Assembly: GCA_964508025.1 (NCBI GenBank)
Contig: CAZDSF010000007.1
Location: forward strand, 20,701-84,700
Direction: 5' to 3'
DNA: 64,000 nucleotides
Origin: JAAZNO01 sp964508025
GTDB taxonomy: Bacteria; Chloroflexota; Anaerolineae; B4-G1; SLSP01
A program made the translations under genes and the position numbers. Below are positions 17,221 through 25,850 of this stretch, piece after piece. Position 1 is the stretch's first letter. Each line of letters begins with the position of its first letter. The notes under the pieces were generated by a model, which searched no databases, was not told the origin of the DNA, and saw only the letters and a program-made list of their open reading frames with translations.

Positions 17221-18267
17221 CTACTCATATAACAGGCATTCGACGAGATGATTATCGCCCACGCGGATCGGCTGGGGATTCGTGACTTTGCACTTTTCCA
17301 TGGCAAACGGGCAGCGCGGATGGAACTGGCAGCCGTTGGGACGGTGGTATGGGTTGGGCACCATCCCTTTGATGGTATCGAGATCTTCGCGTTCGCGCGT
17401 GATTTTGGGGATGGAGCGCAGCAGCGCTTGCGTGTAGGGATGTTTGGGCGCGTGGAAAATGGTGGTCACATCGCTGAATTCCACGACCCGCCCCAGATAC
17501 ATCACCGCGACGTCATCAGCCATTTCGGCCACTACACCCAGGTCGTGTGTGATGAACATGATGCTCATGCCATACGCCGCCTGTAACTCCCGCATCAAAT
17601 CCAGAATCTGCGCCTGCGTGGTGACATCCAGGGCGGTTGTCGGTTCGTCGGCGATGAGCAGGCTGGGGTTACAGGAGAGCGCCATGGCGATCACCGCCCG
17701 CTGGCGCATTCCGCCGCTCAAGCGGAAGGGATATTCATCAATCAGGCGCTCCGGTTTGGGGATGCGCACTTTGTTCAGGATTTCAATGGTGCGTTCGCGC
17801 GCCTGTTCTTTGGAGACGCCCTGGTGCAGTTTGATCGCCTCGCCAATCTGGCTGCCGATGGTGTACAATGGGCTGAGGCTGGTCATCGGCTCCTGGAAGA
17901 TCATCGCAATTTCGGCGCCGCGAATGGCGCGAATTTCCGGGCCATTGCGCTTGAGCCGGGCCAGGTCCACCACTTCGCCGCCGCCATTGCGGCGCCAGAG
18001 GATTTGCCCCCCGACGATGCGCCCCGGTTTTTGCACGATGCACAGTGTGGCTAATGACATCACGCTCTTGCCGCAGCCGCTTTCGCCGACGATGGCGGTG
18101 GTTTTGCCCCGCACCAATGACAGATTGATGCCGTCTACTGCGCGCACCACACCTTCGTCGGTGTAGAAATGCACCTTGAGCTCTTTGAATTCAAGTTGGG
18201 TGTTGGGGGGCGCCATGCTGGCGGGCCGGGTCGAAACAGCGATGGAATTTTCTACAGCGATGTTCAT
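17221..18267 (-). CDS. Opp/Dpp-type ABC transporter ATP-binding protein (OppD-like), system 1
   Basis: The 348-residue ATPase shows Walker A GESGCGKSV, signature RLSGGMRQRAVIAMAL, Walker B LLIADEPTTALD and the C-terminal C-rich extension (GCQFHPRCPFAMEKC). The start at 18267 has AGAGG upstream; the open frame continues to 18369 but overlaps the permease end with no better start. It pairs with the OppF-like protein to hydrolyse ATP for uptake system 1. Confidence 0.92.
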   Translation of the reverse strand: MNIAVENSIAVSTRPASMAPPNTQLEFKELKVHFYTDEGVVRAVDGINLSLVRGKTTAIVGESGCGKSVMSLATLCIVQKPGRIVGGQILWRRNGGGEVVDLARLKRNGPEIRAIRGAEIAMIFQEPMTSLSPLYTIGSQIGEAIKLHQGVSKEQARERTIEILNKVRIPKPERLIDEYPFRLSGGMRQRAVIAMALSCNPSLLIADEPTTALDVTTQAQILDLMRELQAAYGMSIMFITHDLGVVAEMADDVAVMYLGRVVEFSDVTTIFHAPKHPYTQALLRSIPKITREREDLDTIKGMVPNPYHRPNGCQFHPRCPFAMEKCKVTNPQPIRVGDNHLVECLLYE

Positions 18268-18278
18268 GCCTAACCTCT

Positions 18279-19421
18279 TTAACTGGCATAGGGGTCGGCG
18301 GCGTCGCGCAGGCCGTTCCCTACGAAGTTCATTGCGATCACGAACACGATCACGGCCGCCGCGGGCCACAACAGCCAGGGATAATTCGCCAGCGTCGCAA
18401 TCTGCTGCGCCTCGCGCAACATCACGCCCCAGCTCACTACCGGCGGGCGCAAGCCTACGCCCAGAAAGCTCAACGAGGTCTCGCTGAGGATCATGTAGGG
18501 GATGGAGATGGTGACGGAGGCGATGATGTGGCTCAGGAAGGAGGGGATCATGTGGCGCAGAATCAGGCGGCTGGACTTGACCCCATCGAGCCGCGCCGCC
18601 AGGATGAAGTCTTCTTCGCGCAGGGCGAGGAAGCGCCCGCGCACCACCCGCGCCATTCCCGTCCAGCTGAGCAGCGCCAGGATCATGGTGACAATGATGT
18701 AAACTTGCACGGCGGGCGTACCGGGCGGCACGATGGCGGCAAAAGCCATCATCAGCGGCAGGCTGGGAATCGAGTTGACGATCTCGATCACCCGCTGGAT
18801 GAAGACGTCGAGGATGCCTCCGAACAGCCCCGAGACGCCGCCGACGCTGACGCCAATAATCAGGGAGAGGAAGACGCCGATCAGGCCCACGGTCAACGAG
18901 ATGCGCGAGGCAAAGATAACGCGGCTGAACATATCGCGGCCATTGCGGTCGGCGCCCAACAGGTAGAAGGGCGCGTCGGGTTCGGCGGGGCCGAACAGCC
19001 GCACGCTGCCGGAAATGAAACCCAGCACGCGATAAGGCTCGCCTTTCACGAACAGGCGCACCGGAATGCGCACCTCCTCATCTACGGCCCAGATCTTTTT
19101 CAGCGATACTGGCTCGCGCTCGAATTTCAGCCCGTAGACATGCGGCTCGAAGCGCCCCTCGTGGATAAGCACCAAGGGCTGGGGTGGGGCAAAGACGTAA
19201 GTCGAGTTGTAGAATTCCGGGCTTTTGGGCGTGAAGAATGGGGCAAAGATCGCGACCGTGTAGTACATGATGCCTACGATCAGGCCGATAATTGCCATGC
19301 GATTCTTGCGGAATTTCCACCACATCAACTGCCATTGTGAAGCCACGGCCAGGCTTTGCTCCTCTTCAGACAGGTGATTGTTGGTTGCTCGGACGGGGGT
19401 GGGGCGTTTGAAAATGCTCAT
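18279..19421 (-). CDS. Opp/Dpp-type ABC transporter permease (DppC-like), system 1
   Basis: The 380-residue membrane protein has an N-terminal hydrophobic segment (MAIIGLIVGIMYYTVAIFAPFF), then a large extracytoplasmic insert of about 100 residues before the core. The core has GADRNGRDMFSRVIFASRISLTVGLIGV, the usual DppC entry, and the EAA-type loop GVKSSRLILRHMIPSFL. The insert makes it longer than E. coli DppC (about 300 residues). The ATG at 19421 has GAGGA upstream. It lies in order after the DppB-like gene. Confidence 0.92.
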   Translation of the reverse strand: MSIFKRPTPVRATNNHLSEEEQSLAVASQWQLMWWKFRKNRMAIIGLIVGIMYYTVAIFAPFFTPKSPEFYNSTYVFAPPQPLVLIHEGRFEPHVYGLKFEREPVSLKKIWAVDEEVRIPVRLFVKGEPYRVLGFISGSVRLFGPAEPDAPFYLLGADRNGRDMFSRVIFASRISLTVGLIGVFLSLIIGVSVGGVSGLFGGILDVFIQRVIEIVNSIPSLPLMMAFAAIVPPGTPAVQVYIIVTMILALLSWTGMARVVRGRFLALREEDFILAARLDGVKSSRLILRHMIPSFLSHIIASVTISIPYMILSETSLSFLGVGLRPPVVSWGVMLREAQQIATLANYPWLLWPAAAVIVFVIAMNFVGNGLRDAADPYAS

Positions 19422-19435
19422 GCGGATTCCTCGTG

Positions 19436-20425
19436 TTAAGCCAGCCGAATACGTGGATCGAGCCACGCCAGCAGCAAATCGGAGATGAAGGTACCGATGA
19501 CGGTGAGACTGCTCAGCACCAGGATGAAACCGGCTGCTACATATAAGTCCTGCTGGAGCAGGGCGGCATACAGCATTGAACCGGCCGTGGGCAGGTTGAG
19601 CACGATTGAGACAATTACATCACCCGCGACCAACGCCGGCAGCAGCCAGCCGATGGTGCTGACGAAGGGGTTGAGCGCGTGGCGTACGGGATATTTCCAT
19701 AGCAGTTTCCCTTCGGAGAGCCCCTTGGCCCGCGCCGTGGTGACGTAGGGCTTGTTGAGCTCATCCAGCAGGTTGGCGCGCATGGTCTGTGTGAGGGCGC
19801 CGATGCCGGTCACAGCGGCCAGTAGCGCCGGCACCCACATGTGGCTGAGCAGATCCTTCAGCCGGGCCAGACTCCAGGGCGCATCCACGAATTCCGGCGA
19901 GAAGATGCCGATGGTGGCGCGGCCAAAATAGACATACGTGAAGTAGAGGATGATGATTGCCAGGATGAAACTTGGAATGGCTAAGCCAAAAAAGCCGATG
20001 AAACCTGCCGCGTAATCGAGCGCGGAGTTTTTATGCACCGCAGAGTAGATACCCAGCGGTAAGGCGATGGACCAGGTGAGCGCGAAGGCGCCAAAGACCA
20101 TGACGGCGGTGGTGGGCAGGCGTTCGGCAACCATCTCTCCGGCATCGCGTTTGTAGACGAAGGAGTAGCCGAAATTGCCCCGCGTGATGATGCGGGTGAT
20201 CCAGCGCCAGTATTGCACCAGCATCGGCTCGCCGAAACCGTATTGCGCGCGCAGATACTCCACGGTTTCGGCCGGAATGTCGCCGCCGCTTGTCATGCGC
20301 ACGCGATTGATCATGTCTGTCACGTAATCTCCGGGCGGCAGTTGAATCACAGCAAAAGCTACCACTGAGATGACGAAAATTGCTATGAGGGCAAAAATGA
20401 AACGTCGCAGCAGGAACTTCCACAT
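19436..20425 (-). CDS. Opp/Dpp-type ABC transporter permease (DppB-like), system 1
   Basis: This 329-residue permease has the N-terminal LLRRFIFALIAIFVISVVAFAVIQLPPGDYV, six predicted membrane segments, and a cytoplasmic coupling loop TARAKGLSEGKLLWKYPVRHALNPFV. The C-terminal DPRIRLA is the usual family ending. GGAGG lies upstream of the ATG at 20425. A strong hairpin separates it from the binding-protein gene. Confidence 0.93.
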   Translation of the reverse strand: MWKFLLRRFIFALIAIFVISVVAFAVIQLPPGDYVTDMINRVRMTSGGDIPAETVEYLRAQYGFGEPMLVQYWRWITRIITRGNFGYSFVYKRDAGEMVAERLPTTAVMVFGAFALTWSIALPLGIYSAVHKNSALDYAAGFIGFFGLAIPSFILAIIILYFTYVYFGRATIGIFSPEFVDAPWSLARLKDLLSHMWVPALLAAVTGIGALTQTMRANLLDELNKPYVTTARAKGLSEGKLLWKYPVRHALNPFVSTIGWLLPALVAGDVIVSIVLNLPTAGSMLYAALLQQDLYVAAGFILVLSSLTVIGTFISDLLLAWLDPRIRLA

Positions 20426-20447
20426 GTTAGAAACCTCCATCCGGGGG

Positions 20448-20483
20448 AGTCAACGGGGTGGAGCCCCCTCCACCCCGTTGACG
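20448..20483 (-). promoter_or_regulatory. Intercistronic hairpin between binding protein and permease, system 1
   Basis: GTCAACGGGGTGG (20449-20461) and CCACCCCGTTGAC (20470-20482) form a perfect 13-bp stem, extended by one A-T pair over a six-base loop. No T run follows, so it looks like an mRNA-stabilising or attenuating hairpin, which commonly keeps binding-protein mRNA above permease mRNA. The second transporter has similar hairpins in the same place. Confidence 0.75.
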
Positions 20484-20499
20484 GTGCGACAAACGCTAA

Positions 20500-22572
20500 T
20501 TACTTGATGATCCACTGCTCCGGGCGCGCGATCTTGTGAACGCCCGGCAACCAGCCAGCAACCAACCCATCAGGGAAGTTCCCCAGGCGGCTGCTGGTGG
20601 GCTGATAGCCCATACCGGGCCGCGAGATACCGATGGTCCAGAACCGATCCGCCGACATATCCAGCACTTTCATCATTTCGGCAACCTGCAGCTCGGTGGT
20701 GGGTTGCTCGGTGGCCTTCTGCCAGGCCTCGCGGATCGCCAGCAGATCCGGGGTCATTTCGATGCCGACAGCTTCGGGATCATCGCCTCGGCCGTTGTAC
20801 CAGCCCAGGCCGAACATGCCCCAGAACTCGCCGGGGATGTGCCAGCGGGGATCCAGGATCGCCTCAAGCCCAGCGCCGCCTTCGCCGCCGTGGAAGATGA
20901 ACATGTCAATGTCATTGGTCTTGCGCCGCTCATTCTGTACCTGATCGGAGATCACGTCAAGCTTGACTTCGACGCCGACTGTCTTGAAGTAGCCAACCAT
21001 CAGCTCCGCCGCCTGGAACCAGGCTTTGGCATCGCCGCCGGTGAACTGCGGATCGAGACAGGTCCAGATGATGGAAAGGCGCTTTCCATCGGGGCGCAGC
21101 CGGAAGCCCTGGGCGTCCTTGTTCGGCAGCACTTTGTCGAGGTACTCGTTGGCTTTGGCGACGTTGTACTCGAGGTACTGATTCGCCAGCCGTTCGTGAT
21201 ACAGCGGCGAGTCCTCCAGCGGGGCGACCTGCGCGGGCTTGCCCTGCCCCTTGAAGACGATCTCGATGATCTCGTCGCGGTCAATGGCGTGAGACATGCC
21301 AATGCGGAAATCCTTGTTCTGGAAGATCTCGGCCAGCACCGGATCCTTGGAGGTCTGGTTGAAGTGTACAGAGATGTTATTGCCGCCAGACGCTGCCGAT
21401 ATGACAATGTGAATGGGCTTGCCCGCCGCCACCGCGTCGAAGTACACCTCGCGGTTTTCCTCGCCGGGGTCCTTGATGAAGTCCAGGTCGCCGTTGAGCA
21501 TGGCGAGCGTGCGCGTTTGCGCATCCTGATACGCGGTCACGACCACTTCATCAATGTACGGCAGTTGGTTGCCCTGATCGTCCACCTTCCAGTAGTAAGG
21601 ATTGCGGGTGAAGCGGGCGACGGTGCCGGCGCCAATCGGCTGCACCACGATCCATGGCCCCAGCGAGGGGTATTCGGGTACATCCATGAAGCGATCGGGG
21701 TTGCCCCAGTTATCAGGGCCTTTGGCGAAGAAGAGCTGCACCCAGGTATCGAAGCCCTCTTTCTGGGCGAGTTCATTGGCGTTGGGGTTGTAGGTGAGAT
21801 GGAACTGCGACAGATAGTGCTTGGGGTACTGTGCAAAGAAGCGCCCGCCCCAGGTAGCCAGTTGCATCAAGAGCGTGCCGTAAGGATTGGGGAAGGTGAG
21901 TTTGACGGCGTTATCTCCCACTTTTTCGGCCTTGAAGCCCTCATTCTGGGTTCCGGGTAACCAGTCGCTGCCGCCGCCAGGATTCAAGTCTGGGTTGCGG
22001 AGCACATCATTGATGTAGAACAGAATGTCATCGGCGCCAAAGGGTTCGCCATCGCTCCACTTCATGCCATCGCGGAAGTAGAAGGTGAATTCGCGGGCAT
22101 CCGGGCTAACTTCGATGCGTTCGGCGATGCTCGGCTCGATGTCGCTGTAGTCGGGCTTCCACTGCACCAGATTCTCCCATTGGAAGGTGTACAGGCCGCC
22201 GCCCCAGGTCACGCTCGTGCCGACGATACCCTGGCGCAGCGTGCCGCCGTACTTACCGGCTTCAACTAGCGGGGTCACGACCTGCGGAACTTTGGGCAGG
22301 CGCTCATCCACCGGGGGCAACTGACCGGCCTTGACTTTTTCGGCCAGCATGGGCGCCTCATTGAAAGCGCTGACGGGCGCGGCCGGCTCAGCTGGGGCCT
22401 CAGCTGGCGCCTGGGTGGCGGCGGGGGCGTCGGTGGCTTTGGGCGCCTCTGTGGCTACCGGGGTGGCGACCGGTGTGGCTTGCGGTGCACAAGCCGTCAG
22501 CAGGGTGCTGAGGATCACGACACACGCTAACAGGGTAGATAACCATTTCTTGCGGGTCACTGTGTACAACAT
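20500..22572 (-). CDS. ABC transporter extracellular solute-binding lipoprotein (family 5), system 1
   Basis: The 690-residue protein has a lipoprotein signal with LLTAC (Cys28) and an Ala/Pro/Thr-rich linker. The SBP_bac_5 fold follows, with WSDGEPFGADDILFYIND and SHAIDRDEIIEIVFKGQGKPA. It binds the transported oligomer outside the membrane for system 1. The size is larger than E. coli DppA/OppA (about 540), as in sugar-binding members from Thermotoga and Chloroflexota. AAGGAG precedes the ATG at 22572. Oligosaccharide specificity is inferred from the locus. Confidence 0.9.
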   Translation of the reverse strand: MLYTVTRKKWLSTLLACVVILSTLLTACAPQATPVATPVATEAPKATDAPAATQAPAEAPAEPAAPVSAFNEAPMLAEKVKAGQLPPVDERLPKVPQVVTPLVEAGKYGGTLRQGIVGTSVTWGGGLYTFQWENLVQWKPDYSDIEPSIAERIEVSPDAREFTFYFRDGMKWSDGEPFGADDILFYINDVLRNPDLNPGGGSDWLPGTQNEGFKAEKVGDNAVKLTFPNPYGTLLMQLATWGGRFFAQYPKHYLSQFHLTYNPNANELAQKEGFDTWVQLFFAKGPDNWGNPDRFMDVPEYPSLGPWIVVQPIGAGTVARFTRNPYYWKVDDQGNQLPYIDEVVVTAYQDAQTRTLAMLNGDLDFIKDPGEENREVYFDAVAAGKPIHIVISAASGGNNISVHFNQTSKDPVLAEIFQNKDFRIGMSHAIDRDEIIEIVFKGQGKPAQVAPLEDSPLYHERLANQYLEYNVAKANEYLDKVLPNKDAQGFRLRPDGKRLSIIWTCLDPQFTGGDAKAWFQAAELMVGYFKTVGVEVKLDVISDQVQNERRKTNDIDMFIFHGGEGGAGLEAILDPRWHIPGEFWGMFGLGWYNGRGDDPEAVGIEMTPDLLAIREAWQKATEQPTTELQVAEMMKVLDMSADRFWTIGISRPGMGYQPTSSRLGNFPDGLVAGWLPGVHKIARPEQWIIK

Positions 22573-22672
22573 CGTTTCTCTCCTTACCAAACTAAGCTAA
22601 AAAATGGTGAAAGACAGCTGCGCTCTGGCGCTTGAGGACTCCGGGATGGCTAATTGGGGCAGGTTCTTCTGA

Positions 22673-23710
22673 CTAGCGCACCTCCTCGCTGGACTTCAGA
22701 TAGGTTACAGTTTCACGTACTACCAGTTCCGTTTGCAGCAACATCGTAACTGCGGACATGTTCGGGTTGCGCGCGCGTTCCAACAGTTGCCGCACCCCGA
22801 GCCGTCCCATCAACACTTTGTCTACGTGCATGGTGGTCAGGGCTGGGCTGATTTCGTGAACCAATACCAGATTGTCGAAGCCGATGACCGAAAGGTCTTG
22901 GGGTACGCGTACCCCCAGCTCTCGCGCGGCTTTGAGCACTCCCAGGGCGCTTTCATCATTGCAGGCGAAGATGGCCGTGATGGGGGCGCGTTGGAGCAGC
23001 CGGCAGGTGGCTTCATAGCTTGCCTGGCGATCCAGCGCCGATTCCTCGATGAACGTTTCGCTAATGCCTGCGCGCCGCAGCGCCTCGATATATCCTGCGC
23101 GCCGCGCGCGGATGCTGGGATAGGCGTCTGCGGTGCTGCCGATCAAGCCGATACGCCGATGGCCGTGCTCGAGCAGATAGCGCGTCGCCGTCATGGCGCC
23201 AGAGTAGTTATCCGTCAACACCCGATCGTAGCCTTGCTGGCTCGTCGCGTATCCATCCAGCGTGACTACGGGAATGTTCTGGTGGTGTTTGATGGTATCG
23301 AGTGCGGTTTCGATAAACGTGCCGCAGAGGATCAGGCCATCAATCCGGGCTTCGCTCAGCATGATCGGCCATTGAACGGGGCGGCTCTGCGCGTCCACTT
23401 CGATATTGGAATACATCAGGTGCAGGCCGCGCTCACGGCACTCCGCCTCGACGCCCGATTGTACGTAGGCGTAGAAGTGGTTGACCGGCTCGCGGTCGTC
23501 AACGTCGTGTTTCAGTAGCAGACCTACGACGGCGATGGGGTTTTCTTGCGGCAGACTGAGGGTCTTGAGCGGATAGCCCAATGCAGTTGCGGCTTGCATC
23601 ACGCGGGCGCGGGTCTCTTGCGCTACACCAGGGCGGTTGTTGAGGGCTTGGGAAGCGGTCCCAAGCGAAACTCCGGCTGATTCTGCAACTGCGCGTAACG
23701 TTACTGACAC
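22673..23710 (-). CDS. LacI family transcriptional regulator, copy 1
   Basis: The 345-residue protein has a LacI helix-turn-helix at residues 3-26 (LRAVAESAGVSLGTASQALNN), a hinge, and a periplasmic-binding-protein-like sensor domain ending in an SVIGFDNL motif. The start is GTG at 23710, in the same context as the second copy. By eye about 85% of residues match the protein at 30352-31389, including the whole recognition helix, so both should read the same operator. It lies just upstream of the system 1 binding-protein gene and is probably autoregulated through CTGAACA/TGTTCAG sites in its own leader. Confidence 0.93.
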   Translation of the reverse strand: MSVTLRAVAESAGVSLGTASQALNNRPGVAQETRARVMQAATALGYPLKTLSLPQENPIAVVGLLLKHDVDDREPVNHFYAYVQSGVEAECRERGLHLMYSNIEVDAQSRPVQWPIMLSEARIDGLILCGTFIETALDTIKHHQNIPVVTLDGYATSQQGYDRVLTDNYSGAMTATRYLLEHGHRRIGLIGSTADAYPSIRARRAGYIEALRRAGISETFIEESALDRQASYEATCRLLQRAPITAIFACNDESALGVLKAARELGVRVPQDLSVIGFDNLVLVHEISPALTTMHVDKVLMGRLGVRQLLERARNPNMSAVTMLLQTELVVRETVTYLKSSEEVR

Positions 23711-23799
23711 TGGCCGCTCCTATACTATCCTGCGGAGACAAACCCAGTTCTGCTAGATTTGTGCTCGCAAGTATCTATGGGTGCTGTGACGATGAACCG

Positions 23800-23815
23800 C
23801 TGAACAGATGTTCAG
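23800..23815. promoter_or_regulatory. Putative LacI operator upstream of copy 1 (palindrome)
   Basis: CTGAACA-GA-TGTTCAG is a perfect 16-bp palindrome with 7-bp half-sites. It overlaps a second inverted pair TTCAGT-N5-ACTGAA (23811-23827), and a further ACTGAACA half-site lies at 23854-23861 just downstream of the -10 box. The same half-site occurs upstream of the second LacI gene. Confidence 0.65.
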
Positions 23816-23869
23816 TGAAAAACTGAACAATGCGCTCGTTTATCCCGAAATTTCACTGAACATTTTCAT

Positions 23870-23878
23870 TTTATATCA
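23870..23878 (-). promoter_or_regulatory. Extended -10 promoter for LacI copy 1
   Basis: Read on the minus strand, TGATATAAA fits an extended -10 (TGnTATAAA). No good -35 hexamer is present at 16-18 bp; that position is occupied by the first of four phased TGCA motifs. The homologous site at the second LacI gene reads TGGTATAGA. Confidence 0.55.
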
Positions 23879-23895
23879 AAACGCCTCTGGATGCG

Positions 23896-23933
23896 TGCAT
23901 ACTTGATGCAAACATAGTGCAATGCTGATGCAA
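23896..23933. promoter_or_regulatory. Four TGCA motifs phased at 11 bp, copy 1
   Basis: TGCAT (23896), TGCAA (23907), TGCAA (23918) and TGCAA (23929) begin exactly 11 bp apart. The nearest lies 21 bp upstream of the -10 box, replacing the -35. The same four-fold array occurs at 31501-31538 with the same 21-bp spacing. Direct repeats at 11-bp intervals are typical of SARP/OmpR-type activator sites. Confidence 0.65.
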
Positions 23934-23960
23934 GGAATGTCTTTGTTGCGGGTGCGGGAT

Positions 23961-24009
23961 CGAACGAAAAGCCCGCCTTTTTTCCTGATGCCGGGGAAGA
24001 AGGCGGGCT
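23961..24009 (-). terminator. Rho-independent terminator of transporter system 2
   Basis: On the minus strand AGCCCGCCTT (from 24009) pairs with AAGGCGGGCT (down to 23970), 10 bp, with partial further pairing inside, followed by TTTTCGTT. It lies 26 bases after the OppF-like stop, ending the system 2 transcript. The stretch 23711-24034 holds only this terminator plus the LacI copy 1 promoter elements. Confidence 0.85.
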
Positions 24010-24034
24010 GGAGCGCAGCTGTTCGGGGGACGCC

Positions 24035-24844
24035 TTACACAGTCGAGAGATCCCACTCCTCGTAGATCTTGGGTACGTCATTGATGAGGCGGCGGGTATA
24101 GGCCTCTCTGGGATTCAGAATCACATCATCAGCCGAGCCATGTTCGACAATCTTTCCGCGTTCCATGATATAGACGCTGTCAGAGACATAGTAAGCCAGG
24201 CCAATATCATGGGTGATAAAAATGAGCGTCATCCCAATTTCATTGCGCAATTGCATCAACATATCCAGGATGGTCGCGCGCGAACAGGCGTCAATCATCG
24301 AGGTGGGTTCATCGGCTAACAGAATTTTGGGCATCAGCAAGAAGATCCGCGCAATCATCAGGCGCTGCATCTGCCCCCCGGAGAGTTCAAAGGGATACTT
24401 GTTGGTCAACTCATCGAATTTCAGATTGACAAAACCACACGCCTCGGTCATCATCTCGACTTTTCTTGCGTATGGCAGCCGGCGCCCTCCGCGCATGTGA
24501 ATACAATCCAGCAGCACCGCATCAATCTTGTTGAAGATATTGTATGAGGAGAACGGGTCCTGGAAGATCGCCTGAATGTTTTTCCAGTATTCCTTCTTCT
24601 TGCGCTGTGTGCTGATATCGCGCTTCTGTCCCTGGAAGTAAATCTCTCCCTCCGTGGGGTTGAGCAATCCCAACAGCATTTTGGCTAATGTGGTCTTGCC
24701 GCTGCCTGATTCGCCCACGATAGAGACAATTTCGCCCTCGTAGAAACTGAAATTCACATGATCCACGGCTACGGTTCTTTGACGCCCAAAACCAAAGACT
24801 TTGGTCAGGTCCTTTCCGCTCAGGCACACTTCTTTTTTAGCCAT
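24035..24844 (-). CDS. Opp/Dpp-type ABC transporter ATP-binding protein (OppF-like), system 2
   Basis: The 269-residue ATPase has Walker A GESGSGKTT, signature ELSGGQMQRLMIARIF, and Walker B ILLADEPTSMIDA. The C-terminal oligopeptide extension of the first system is absent, so it is a short OppF. Its start overlaps the OppD-like stop by eight bases, and a rho-independent terminator follows. It powers the second uptake system together with the OppD-like partner. Confidence 0.92.
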   Translation of the reverse strand: MAKKEVCLSGKDLTKVFGFGRQRTVAVDHVNFSFYEGEIVSIVGESGSGKTTLAKMLLGLLNPTEGEIYFQGQKRDISTQRKKKEYWKNIQAIFQDPFSSYNIFNKIDAVLLDCIHMRGGRRLPYARKVEMMTEACGFVNLKFDELTNKYPFELSGGQMQRLMIARIFLLMPKILLADEPTSMIDACSRATILDMLMQLRNEIGMTLIFITHDIGLAYYVSDSVYIMERGKIVEHGSADDVILNPREAYTRRLINDVPKIYEEWDLSTV

Positions 24845-25850
24845 TTCGATACGCCTCTCTCAGTTCTGCTTCCGAAAAAATGCAGCGGTAAGCGCGCCCG
24901 TTTTCGAGTTTCTGGAACCCCACAGATGTCACCCGGCATGTCGGCTGCACGTATTTGCAGCGTTCGGCAAACCGGCAGCCAGAGGGTGGATTCTTGAGAT
25001 TGGGGGGCGCGCCAGGAATCGCCGTCAGTTTTACATTCCGCAGCCCTTCTTCTGGCACGATGATCGAACCCATCAGCCCTTTGGCATACGGATGGAGCGG
25101 ATCGAACACCACTTCCTGCGCGCTGCCTTTTTCCACGATCTGCCCGGCGTACATGACCATGATGTCGTTCGTGACATTATACAGCAACGGCAACTCGTGG
25201 GTGATGAAGATCAATGAGCCGACCAGCCCATCTTCCATCAGCCCCATCAGCATCTTGATGACCATCTTCTGTGAGGTGACATCGAGCGCCGAGGAAGGCT
25301 CATCGGCAATGAGCACTTTGGGAGAGAGCAGCACCGAGATAGCAATCACTGTGCGTTGTTTCATGCCGCCGGAGAGTTCCACGGGGTATTTGTGGAGCAC
25401 GCTTTCCGGCAGCCCCACGGTCTCGAACAAAGCTCTGGCGCGTTGATAGATCTCTCTTTTGCTGGCGCCCAGATCGTGGACTTTGATCACATCTTCGATG
25501 AAGTGGATGACCTTTTGGGTGGGATTGAGCGCATTCATCGCAGCCTGGGGAATGTAGGCGATCTCTCGTCCCAGAATCAACCGGCGCACGTCATCGGGGT
25601 CCATGCCGGAGATATTGCGCCCATCAATGATGATCTCGCCGCTCATGTAGTGCAGAGGCGGGAAGTAATAGCCCATGAGACTGAGCGCCAGGGTGGATTT
25701 GCCGCAGCCGGATTCGCCTGCTATGCCCAACGCTTTCCCTTCTTCGACCTGTAGTGAAACGTGATCCACCGCGTAGACATCTTCCCGAAAACGGGTGACA
25801 TATTTCGTGGTCAGTTCCCTAACGTCTAGCAGTACTCTTCCCATGTTCAT
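24837..25850 (-). CDS. Opp/Dpp-type ABC transporter ATP-binding protein (OppD-like), system 2
   Basis: The 337-residue ATPase has Walker A GESGCGKST, signature ELSGGMKQRTVIAISVLL, Walker B VLIADEPSSALD and the C-terminal Cys-bearing tail (GCRFAERCKYVQPTCR). I use the ATG at 25850, which overlaps the upstream permease stop as TGATG and has AAGGGA upstream. The open frame extends far upstream to 26249 but lies wholly in the permease gene. It pairs with the short OppF-like protein. Confidence 0.92.
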   Translation of the reverse strand: MNMGRVLLDVRELTTKYVTRFREDVYAVDHVSLQVEEGKALGIAGESGCGKSTLALSLMGYYFPPLHYMSGEIIIDGRNISGMDPDDVRRLILGREIAYIPQAAMNALNPTQKVIHFIEDVIKVHDLGASKREIYQRARALFETVGLPESVLHKYPVELSGGMKQRTVIAISVLLSPKVLIADEPSSALDVTSQKMVIKMLMGLMEDGLVGSLIFITHELPLLYNVTNDIMVMYAGQIVEKGSAQEVVFDPLHPYAKGLMGSIIVPEEGLRNVKLTAIPGAPPNLKNPPSGCRFAERCKYVQPTCRVTSVGFQKLENGRAYRCIFSEAELREAYRNG

